From assembly GCA_031264975.1 (NCBI GenBank), contig JAISDH010000175.1, positions 1-14,801 of the forward strand: 14,801 nucleotides of DNA. The letters run 5' to 3'. The number at the start of each line of letters is the position of its first letter. Within the stretch, counting starts at the first letter, position 1. The position numbers and the translations under genes were made by a program. The notes under the pieces were generated by a model. The model did no database searches and was not told the origin of the DNA. It saw only the letters and a list, made by a program, of their open reading frames with translations. This document shows, in pieces, positions 1-5,993 of this stretch. This DNA comes from Bacteroidales bacterium. GTDB lineage: Bacteria; Bacteroidota; Bacteroidia; Bacteroidales; WCHB1-69.

Positions 1-2093
1 TGGCGGAAGTCTATGTCCATTATTTTTACTTGTACTTTTTGATTTAGTTTTACAATGGCATTGGGGTCGTTGATGTATTTTTGGGACATTTGACTGATAT
101 GTAACAGTCCATTATGATGAACGCCAATATCAACAAAACAGCCAAAAGCAGCAATATTTACGATGACCCCCTGCAAAACCATCCCGACTTGCAAATCGGA
201 AATATCGCTTATATTCTGGTCAAATTCAAAGAGGTCAAATTCCTGACGCGGGTCGCGACCGGGTTTTGAGAGTTCTTTCATGATGTCGTTCAAAGTAGGT
301 AATCCTGTTTTGGGAGTAATAAATTCTGTTAAGTCGATTTCTTCACGAAGGCTTTCGTTTTCTACCAAATCCTGAATCGTGCAATTTAATTTGTTTGCCA
401 TTTTCTCAACAATTTCATAGCTTTCAGGGTGAACGGCGCTTCTGTCTAATGGGTTTTCGGCGTCGCGAATGCGGAGAAAACCAGCCGACTGTTCAAAGGC
501 TTTGTCCCCAAAACGAAATACTTTTTTCAACTCGGATTTACTTTTAAAACTTCCATATTCTTTCCGATGACTGACAATATTTTTTGCCAAAGCAGCCCCT
601 ATTCCCGATACATAAGAAAGCAACTCCTTACTCGCCGTATTTACTTCAACGCCGACCAGATTTACACAACTTGATACCGTTTCTTCCAGACATTCCTGCA
701 ATTTCTTCTGGTTAACGTCGTGCTGATACTGTCCTACGCCAATGGATCTGGGGTCGATTTTTATCAATTCGGATAAAGGATCCATCAACCTTCGCCCGAT
801 AGAAACCGCCCCTCTGACCGTTACATCGTAATCGGGAAATTCTTCCCGCGCAACGTCCGAAGCAGAATATACGGAAGCGCCATTCTCATTGACCATGACA
901 ATAATCGGTTTTTCGTTGAAGTCAACAAACTTGATAAACTTTTCGGTTTCTCTTCCTGCGGTTCCGTTTCCAATGGCAATGGCTTCGACCTGGTATTTTT
1001 CCGCAAGTTCTTTTACAATTTCGTTTGCCTGGTGAACATCATTTTCTGGAGGATGAGGATATATTGTTGTATTTTCTAATAAATTCCCGTGTCTATCCAA
1101 CGTCACTATCTTACATCCCGTTCTGAATCCAGGGTCAATCCCCATCACTACTTTTTCTCCCAGCGGAGACGCCAGCAACAACTGACGAACGTTGTCCGAA
1201 AAGACACGAATAGCCGTATCATCTGCACGAGTTTTTGCTTTTTGACGCATTTCGGTTTCGAGTTGGGGTTGTAACAGTCTTTTGTAAGAATCTTCTATCG
1301 CGTCGGCAACCTGGTCTGTCGCTTCATTATTTGCTGTGAGGTGAATGCTGTCAAGAAGTTCCAATGCCGTAATTTCATCCGGTTCAACTTTGATGCGCAA
1401 AAATCCCTCGCTTTCCCCCCTGAACATCGCCAAAGTACGATGAGAAGACGCCTTTTTGAGCAATTCGGTATTATTAAAATAGATGCTGTATTTTTCTCCG
1501 TCTATTTCTTTCCCTTTAATTATTTTGGAAGTAATCTCTCCCTTGTTTTCAAAAAGATTACGCAATTTAATACGGGTAATATCATGTTCGCAAATACGTT
1601 CTGCCAAAATATCGCGAGCGCCCGCTAATGCTTCCTTTATGGTTTCCACGCCTAATTTGGGATTGATATACGCCTCAGCCCATTTTTCCACAGAACCATT
1701 GTGTTGCATATACAACATAGTCGCTAATGGTTCCAATCCTTTTTCTTTGGCGATACTTGCTTTTGTTGTCCGTTTGGGCTTGTAGGGCAGGTATAAGTCT
1801 TCCAATTCAGGAAGGGTCAAAGCTCTTTCTATTTTCTTTTGCAGTTCGGGAGTGAGTTTTCCCTGTTCGCTGATAGTTTTCAGGATAGTGGTTCGACGAT
1901 TTTCCATTTCCTGCAATTGTTTAAGCCTGTCTCGGATAGCCATAATCGAAACTTCGTTCATCGAGCCTATCGCTTCTTTTCGGTAACGCGCAATAAAAGG
2001 AATGGTTGCTCCTTCTGCCAATAAGTCAATTACATTCTGTACATATTCTTGTGCGAAATTCAGTTCGTGCGCTATTTGTTTTGAAAAATCCAT
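1..2093 (-). CDS. tex: Tex-family RNA-binding transcription accessory protein, C-terminus cut by window edge
   Basis: Translating the reverse strand from the ATG at 2093-2091 gives 697 codons open to the left edge, so the true stop lies outside. The family acts in the cytoplasm as a nucleic-acid-binding factor linked to transcription and RNA metabolism. Visible in order: the conserved Tex N-terminus (FARxYRKEAIGSMNE type, about residues 25-45); a YqgF/RNase H-like domain starting at MGIDPGFRTGCK (residue 317 on) and continuing through AIGNGTAGRETE; a helix-hairpin-helix segment, SYVSGIGAALAKNIV (about 490-505); and a C-terminal S1 domain from about residue 634 (VGMVLQGVIVNI, then GLLHISQMS). 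Tex proteins are usually 700-780 residues, so only a short tail is missing. The start is supported by family-like N-terminal sequence and an A-rich leader. The gene is divergent from rho. Identity is secure; the precise cellular role in this phylum is less so. Confidence 0.96.
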   Translation of the reverse strand, partial: MDFSKQIAHELNFAQEYVQNVIDLLAEGATIPFIARYRKEAIGSMNEVSIMAIRDRLKQLQEMENRRTTILKTISEQGKLTPELQKKIERALTLPELEDLYLPYKPKRTTKASIAKEKGLEPLATMLYMQHNGSVEKWAEAYINPKLGVETIKEALAGARDILAERICEHDITRIKLRNLFENKGEITSKIIKGKEIDGEKYSIYFNNTELLKKASSHRTLAMFRGESEGFLRIKVEPDEITALELLDSIHLTANNEATDQVADAIEDSYKRLLQPQLETEMRQKAKTRADDTAIRVFSDNVRQLLLASPLGEKVVMGIDPGFRTGCKIVTLDRHGNLLENTTIYPHPPENDVHQANEIVKELAEKYQVEAIAIGNGTAGRETEKFIKFVDFNEKPIIVMVNENGASVYSASDVAREEFPDYDVTVRGAVSIGRRLMDPLSELIKIDPRSIGVGQYQHDVNQKKLQECLEETVSSCVNLVGVEVNTASKELLSYVSGIGAALAKNIVSHRKEYGSFKSKSELKKVFRFGDKAFEQSAGFLRIRDAENPLDRSAVHPESYEIVEKMANKLNCTIQDLVENESLREEIDLTEFITPKTGLPTLNDIMKELSKPGRDPRQEFDLFEFDQNISDISDLQVGMVLQGVIVNIAAFGCFVDIGVHHNGLLHISQMSQKYINDPNAIVKLNQKVQVKIMDIDFR

Positions 2094-2269
2094 TATCTTT
2101 TTAGTTTAATTCTATTTGAAAAAATGTTTACTATATGTCAAAGACCACATTATGATGTATCAATTTGATTGTTGAATATTTTTAATTCTAATAAAACCTT
2201 GGCTTCCCTTATCCTTGCAGGTAAAAACCAAACCGTTGCAATGAAAATAAGAAGTATCAAGGCGCCGTG

Positions 2270-2277
2270 CAAAAGTA
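2270..2277 (-). promoter_or_regulatory. Candidate -7 box for tex
   Basis: On the minus strand this reads TACTTTTG, a perfect match to the Bacteroidetes -7 consensus TAnnTTTG. The best upstream TTG is about 23 bp away (plus 2301-2303), slightly longer than usual spacing. It would give tex an untranslated leader of roughly 170 bases. Assignment rests on the motif and position only. Confidence 0.4.
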
Positions 2278-2523
2278 CACAATTAATTAGAATTTCTTTA
2301 CAATCGGTTCAAATAGATTCCTTCCCGTCTCCCTGACTTTGTCCCTTTGAAAACCGGTGAGCAGTCGGGAGAATTAGGAGAAATCAGGAAGATATTATTC
2401 CCAGAGAACAGCAAACAACAATACTCTTTTATCAAATTGCACGAAGAAAAACGTTGCAAACAAGACAAATAAATAAATATTTTTTCATGTCGTCAATACG
2501 TTCTATTTTTCAAAAAAAAGATG

Positions 2524-2531
2524 TACCTTTG
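2524..2531 (+). promoter_or_regulatory. Bacteroidetes-type -7 box for rho
   Basis: The sequence TACCTTTG matches TAnnTTTG exactly and is followed by GCAG, as often seen near starts in this phylum. The -33 region is only T-rich (TCTATTTTTC around 2502-2511) with no clean TTTG. Transcription from about 2538 would give rho a leader of roughly 90 bases. This promoter lies inside the spacer and is co-oriented with rho. Confidence 0.6.
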
Positions 2532-2625
2532 CAGAAATTTCATAACAACAATCTCGCCGAGATTCGTACTCCCAAAATCTTTGTATTTTCGAGTACATAT
2601 AATACGATTTTATATATAAATTTTC

Positions 2626-4308
2626 ATGACATACAAAATTCAAATATTGGACATTAACCAATTGAATGCAAAGTCAACTACAGAGTTGCGTGCTTTAGCA
2701 AGAACAAGAAGGATAACAGGTTGCGAAAAATTAGATAAACAAGCATTGATTTATCGCATTATGGATTATCAAAATGAACAACTGAAAAGTGGTGGGAATA
2801 ATACAATTATCTCTCAACATAATAGAGTTGTAGAAAGAGAAGAAAGAGAGAAAATGCAAGAAGACGATATCATTTCCGATATTGCCAAATCTAATTTTGC
2901 TTTTGAAAACCCAAATAAAGAAGAAACATTTGAAAGGGAAAGAATCTCTCTACAACAAAATGATAATATAGAACAGGAAGAAATACCGGTAACAAATGAA
3001 AAAGAACCAGTAGATGATGAAGAGATGCAAACTTTTATTAACAATATAAAAGGAGAAATAGCAGCAAAAATTCTCAAAGAAAGCCAACCCGAACAGCAGC
3101 CCAAGAAGAATGAACAACCACAAAAAGGGCAACAATCCAATACTGCGGCAGCTTCGCAGGGAAGTTCCGGACAAAAGAAAGCTGAATTTTTCGGTAATAT
3201 TACTGCCGAAGGCGTATTGGAAGTTATGAATGACGGTTTTGGTTTTTTGCGTTCTTCCGACTATAACTATTTAAATTCTCCTGATGACGTATATGTTTCG
3301 CAATCGCAAATAAAACTGTTTGGACTGAAAACAGGAGATACCGTAGAAGGAATGATTCGTCCTCCCAAAGAAGGGGAAAAGTTTTTTCCCTTATTGAAAG
3401 TAAACAAAATAAATAACAAAACGCCGGACGAAGTTCGAGACCGAATCCCTTTCGATTATCTCAAGCCGCTATTTCCCGACGAAAAAATAAATTTAATCCG
3501 TAGAGGGGACAAATCCAATATTTCCACACGAATCATTGATTTGTTTGCACCGATTGGAAAAGGACAGCGAGGTTTGATTGTTGCACAACCAAAGACAGGG
3601 AAAACCGTTTTGTTGAAAGAGATAGCCAATGCAATCGCCGACAATCATCCGGAAATATATTTAATCATTTTACTGATAGACGAACGTCCGGAAGAAGTTA
3701 CGGATATGGAACGCAATGTAAAAGCAGAAGTAATTGCTTCTACGTTTGACGAACCGGCAGACAGACATGTTAAGATAGCAAATATCGTCATGGAAAAAGC
3801 AAAACGTTTGGTGGAATGCGGTCATGACGTATGTATTTTATTGGATTCTATTACACGTTTGGCGCGCGCCTACAATACGGTAGCTCCGGCGTCGGGGAAA
3901 GTACTTTCGGGTGGCGTTGAAGCAAATGCCTTGCAAAAGCCCAAACGTTTTTTTGGAGCGGCACGTAAAATTGAAAATGGCGGTTCCTTAACTATCATTT
4001 CCACCGCCCTTATTGATACAGGTTCCAAGATGGATGAAGTCATCTTTGAAGAATTTAAGGGAACCGGAAATATGGAACTACAGTTAGACAGAAAATTATC
4101 CAACAAACGTGTGTTCCCTGCGGTAGATATCGTCGCCTCAAGCACCCGTCGCGATGACCTCCTGCAAGATAAAGAAACCTTGCAACGGATATGGATATTG
4201 CGAAATCACCTCGCAGAAATGAACTCCGTAGAAGCTATGGAATTTCTAAAAGCAAGAATGCAAAATACCATTTCCAACTACGAATTTCTAATCTCTATGA
4301 ATGGATAA
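2626..4308 (+). CDS. rho: Transcription termination factor Rho
   Basis: This encodes the hexameric RNA-dependent ATPase/translocase that ends transcription. It has 560 residues, against about 420 in E. coli; the extra length is an N-terminal insertion. In order: a Rho_N/SAP-like helical segment (about 1-50, LNAKSTTELRALARTRRITG); a charged, Q/N/E/K-rich disordered stretch (about 55-185); a cold-shock-like RNA-binding domain (about 188-268, EGVLEVMNDGFGFLRS); Walker A AQPKTGKT (320-327); Walker B region LLIDERPEEVTDM around D352; LLDSITRLARAYN from about 405; the GGVEANALQKPKRFFGAAR segment; and the C-terminal STRRDDLLQDKETLQRIW block. All catalytic motifs are intact. The ATG at 2626 begins a family-like N-terminus. 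No strong intrinsic terminator follows directly; a hairpin-rich repeat element does. In Bacteroides the comparable insertion has been tied to phase separation; that this one behaves likewise is inference. Confidence 0.98.
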   Translation: MTYKIQILDINQLNAKSTTELRALARTRRITGCEKLDKQALIYRIMDYQNEQLKSGGNNTIISQHNRVVEREEREKMQEDDIISDIAKSNFAFENPNKEETFERERISLQQNDNIEQEEIPVTNEKEPVDDEEMQTFINNIKGEIAAKILKESQPEQQPKKNEQPQKGQQSNTAAASQGSSGQKKAEFFGNITAEGVLEVMNDGFGFLRSSDYNYLNSPDDVYVSQSQIKLFGLKTGDTVEGMIRPPKEGEKFFPLLKVNKINNKTPDEVRDRIPFDYLKPLFPDEKINLIRRGDKSNISTRIIDLFAPIGKGQRGLIVAQPKTGKTVLLKEIANAIADNHPEIYLIILLIDERPEEVTDMERNVKAEVIASTFDEPADRHVKIANIVMEKAKRLVECGHDVCILLDSITRLARAYNTVAPASGKVLSGGVEANALQKPKRFFGAARKIENGGSLTIISTALIDTGSKMDEVIFEEFKGTGNMELQLDRKLSNKRVFPAVDIVASSTRRDDLLQDKETLQRIWILRNHLAEMNSVEAMEFLKARMQNTISNYEFLISMNG

Positions 4309-4346
4309 CCGCAAAATAAAATAGGGAAAGACATAAAAAATCACCT

Positions 4347-4456
4347 TCGCTCGGCGTAGTCTTCAGACTACGTCGGGTTAAAAGCAAGATTCCTGCTTTG
4401 CATGCAAGTGTGGACGCTTGCTTTTTAGACGTGTAGCGTCTTCGCTACATCCAACG
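4347..4456. repeat. Hairpin-rich intergenic repeat element, copy 1
   Basis: Three perfect inverted repeats lie in a row. CGTAGTCT/AGACTACG is at 4355-4362 and 4365-4372 with a 2-base gap. AAAAGCAAG/CTTGCTTTT is at 4380-4388 and 4417-4425. TGTAGCG/CGCTACA is at 4432-4438 and 4443-4449. The blocks TCGCTCGGCG, GGGTTAAAA, GCATGCAAGTGTG and TTGCTTTT recur in the same order, with changes, at 5413-5495. It sits between two co-directional genes. The AAAAGCAAG stem followed by T-rich sequence could also help terminate rho transcripts. Confidence 0.7.
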
Positions 4457-4460
4457 AGGA

Positions 4461-4488
4461 GAATCTATAATTTTTTTAGATTCCTTTT
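4461..4488 (+). terminator. Weak candidate intrinsic terminator after rho
   Basis: GAATCT (4461-4466) and AGATTC (4478-4483) form a 6-bp stem around an AT-rich loop, followed by CTTTTT. The stem is short and AT-rich, so this is a weak candidate. It lies about 150 bases after the rho stop and just ahead of the protease gene. Confidence 0.25.
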
Positions 4489-4530
4489 TATAGCTTTTAA
4501 AATAGAATTAATCTTATAAATATAAAACAG

Positions 4531-5364
4531 ATGTTATCGAAAGAAAACAAAAGATATTTGAGTATTCCTTTTAGTATAGGAATAGTGGGAATAATATTTG
4601 CGTCAATGATTGTTTCGGGGTCGATTATAGTTTTTATAAAGAGATGTGCCGGTTTAGACAATGATATTGCTCTATTATTGGAACTTATATTGGATAATTC
4701 ACTTCTTTTTTCAGTGCTTTACTTTATCAGAAAAAAGAAGACAGGGATAAAAAAAATTAATTTTTCTCTTGCACCCAATAGTAAATGGGTAATTCCATTT
4801 ACTATCATTGCAGCATTATCATTATCCTATGGAATAACGCCGCTATGGGATTTTATGCCTATGCCTGATTTTATGAACACAATACTTGAAATGACTAATG
4901 AAAACGAGCCTGATAATCCTCTAATTACATTTGCAATAATGGTAATAATAGTGCCTATAGGTGAAGAATTAATATATAGAAGTATTATATTAGATGGGTT
5001 ATTAGATAGATATTCTGCGAAGGTAGCCATCATTGTATCAGCTTTGATTTTTAGCATAACTCATGCTTTACTAATACAATTACTGCCGGTTTTCTTGCTG
5101 GGGTTGTTTTTAGGTTGGGTCTATTATTGTACGAATCGAAGTACAACACATGCAATTATTTTACATGCAATATTGAATTTGTCCGGTTTTTTAGAACCTT
5201 ATTTTTTTCGAGAAGGCGCTTTGGTTAAAGCAGTTGATACATGGGTGTATATTAGTATTGTTATAGTATGTAATGCTATTTTTGTTCTTTGTTTTTGGCA
5301 ATTGCTCAAAATTTTTCGTAAACAAAAATCTTTGCAAACAGAAGTAAAGAAAGCATATGAATAA
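4531..5364 (+). CDS. CPBP-family (CAAX/Abi-type) intramembrane metalloprotease
   Basis: A 277-residue polytopic inner-membrane protein. All three family motifs are present: EExxxR as GEELIYR (E145, E146, R150); FxxxH as FSITH (F174, H178); and HxxxN as HAILN (H212, N216). These supply the glutamate and histidines proposed to bind metal in the CPBP/Rce1 family. Hydrophobic helices are seen near residues 12-35, 45-65, 87-105, 130-145, 163-200, 207-222 and 237-262, and the C-terminal tail is basic. The length is typical. Family members are implicated in prenyl-protein processing, peptide maturation or bacteriocin self-immunity, but no substrate is suggested here and no bacteriocin gene is visible. 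The gene starts 222 bp after rho with a repeat element between. I found no TAnnTTTG box close upstream, so read-through from rho is possible. Confidence 0.9.
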   Translation: MLSKENKRYLSIPFSIGIVGIIFASMIVSGSIIVFIKRCAGLDNDIALLLELILDNSLLFSVLYFIRKKKTGIKKINFSLAPNSKWVIPFTIIAALSLSYGITPLWDFMPMPDFMNTILEMTNENEPDNPLITFAIMVIIVPIGEELIYRSIILDGLLDRYSAKVAIIVSALIFSITHALLIQLLPVFLLGLFLGWVYYCTNRSTTHAIILHAILNLSGFLEPYFFREGALVKAVDTWVYISIVIVCNAIFVLCFWQLLKIFRKQKSLQTEVKKAYE

Positions 5365-5412
5365 TTCAGGTTACGCGCAATATCAACAACAGAAAAGAAA
5401 AAAAATATACTC

Positions 5413-5495
5413 TCGCTCGGCGACTATGTTGGGTTAAAAATAGGGCTTAATGCCTTGCATGTAAGTGTGAATGTTTGCTTTTACTTGGACGCGAC
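5413..5495. repeat. Hairpin-rich intergenic repeat element, diverged copy 2
   Basis: The order TCGCTCGGCG, GACTAtGTtGGGTTAAAA, TTGCATGtAAGTGTG, gtTTGCTTTT, GGACG matches the element at 4347-4456 block by block. The first inverted repeat of copy 1 is collapsed: only the right half, GACTA, remains. The other stems are eroded by substitutions. It abuts the left end of the 42-bp tandem array. Confidence 0.65.
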
Positions 5496-5505
5496 GTGAA
5501 ACATG

Positions 5506-5730
5506 AAAACTCTTCGAAGAGTTTTGGCTAAATCGACAGAAAACATGAAAACTCTTTAAAGAGTTTCGGTGAAATCGACAGAAAACATGAAGACTCTTTA
5601 AAGAGTTTTCGTGAGATTGACAGGAAACAAGAAAACTCTTTAAAGAGTTTTGGCTAAAGCTATAGAAATCACGAAAACTCTTCGAAGAGTTTCGGCTAAA
5701 GCTACAGAAATCATGAAGACTTTCAATAGG
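5506..5730. repeat. Tandem array of 42-bp units, each with a 20-bp palindrome
   Basis: Five units of exactly 42 bp start at 5506, 5548, 5590, 5632 and 5674; a decayed sixth begins at 5716. Each unit is a 20-bp palindrome followed by a 22-bp spacer. Unit 1 is AAAACTCTTCGAAGAGTTTT and unit 4 is AAAACTCTTTAAAGAGTTTT, both perfect. Unit 3 has one G opposite T; units 2 and 5 end in C instead of T. The spacers are near-identical, of the form GGCTAAATCGACAGAAAACA. The palindrome centre is CG in units 1 and 5 and TA in units 2, 3 and 4, so the dyad is kept. The TA centre creates in-frame TAA codons in the one frame that otherwise reads KTLRRV, so the array is not a coding repeat. It could be a protein-binding array, a transcript-end structure or a selfish repeat. 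Confidence 0.9.
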
Positions 5731-5732
5731 TG

Positions 5733-5752
5733 TAGTCTTTAGATTAAGACTA
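5733..5752. repeat. Isolated inverted repeat TAGTCTT/AAGACTA
   Basis: TAGTCTT (5733-5739) and AAGACTA (5746-5752) form a perfect 7-bp stem with a 6-base loop. It lies just after the decayed last unit of the 42-bp array. The stem resembles the CGTAGTCT/AGACTACG repeat after rho, which suggests the two belong to one repeat family. Confidence 0.55.
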
Positions 5753-5889
5753 TCAAGCTAACAACAAACATTCTTGCGAGGATACAGGCAGTGATTTGAA
5801 TAGTTATATTTTCATAATTGCAGTTCACAACCTGCGAAAACTGTACGTTAGGCATTGTACAAGAATAAATAATACATTTCTTTTATATT

Positions 5890-5960
5890 CCGTCCTTAAC
5901 GGGACGGTTATTTGTGGGTGATTCTGTCTTGCTACCAACATTTTGTCCCTAATGGAACAA
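5890..5960. repeat. Two-hairpin intergenic element
   Basis: The left hairpin is CCGTCC (5890-5895)/GGACGG (5902-5907). The right hairpin is TTGTCCC (5943-5949)/GGAACAA (5954-5960), with one mismatch. A 35-base linker, including CTACCAACATT at 5931-5941, joins them. Both hairpins have the form stem-TAA-stem around a GTCC/GGAC core. From memory, elements with CGTCCCTAACGGGACG-like stems are common between genes in Bacteroidales; I could not check this. The role is unknown. Confidence 0.5.
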
Positions 5961-5963
5961 GGC

Positions 5964-5993
5964 TGTTCTTCTTATTTCGTAGAACATTTTTTT
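5964..5993 (+). terminator. Candidate intrinsic terminator facing the protease gene
   Basis: TGTTCT (5964-5969) and AGAACA (5981-5986) form a 6-bp stem followed by seven Ts (5987-5993) on the plus strand. This suits transcripts coming from the protease gene, though about 600 bases downstream. The T run overlaps the stop codon of the opposite gene. The stem is short and the loop is 11 bases, so support is moderate. Confidence 0.35.

Larger units (their letters stand above)
2094..2625. other. Divergent tex-rho intergenic region
   Basis: No convincing gene lies in these 532 bases. They hold the candidate tex promoter (minus) and the rho promoter (plus). Between them is an imperfect inverted repeat: TCTCCC plus GAC at 2328-2337 pairs with GTCGGGAGA at 2364-2372, with one bulged T. 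The phrase TCTCCCTGACTTTGT at 2328-2342 recurs with one base missing at 7768-7780 (TCTCCTGACTTTGT), hinting at a shared degenerate repeat. An open frame beginning near 2454 runs across the rho promoter into rho and is not credible as a gene. Confidence 0.6.
5365..5991. other. Repeat-filled spacer between convergent genes
   Basis: This 627-base gap separates the ends of the protease gene and the minus-strand 564-codon gene, and I see no credible gene in it. Roughly two thirds is accounted for by listed repeats: the second copy of the post-rho element, the 42-bp tandem array, a single hairpin, a two-hairpin element and a possible terminator. The part from about 5753 to 5889 is plain AT-rich sequence with nothing I recognise. 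Confidence 0.7.

Noticed and set aside
1341..1785. Overlapping plus-strand frames of 95 and 100 codons
   Set aside because: They lie wholly inside the secure minus-strand tex gene and look like its antisense shadow. The frames at 821-1006, 1089-1274 and 1839-2024 are rejected likewise.
2454..2657. 67-codon plus-strand frame before rho
   Set aside because: It spans the rho promoter box and overlaps the rho start in another frame. The sequence has no recognisable features.
5506..5730. CRISPR array
   Set aside because: The units have constant 42-bp length and the 22-bp segments between palindromes are nearly identical rather than unique. There are no cas genes and no leader.
5506..5760. Coding repeat reading KTLRRV...
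   Set aside because: One frame reads a repeat peptide through units 1 and 5, but units 2, 3 and 4 have TAA where CGA would be, so no continuous protein exists.
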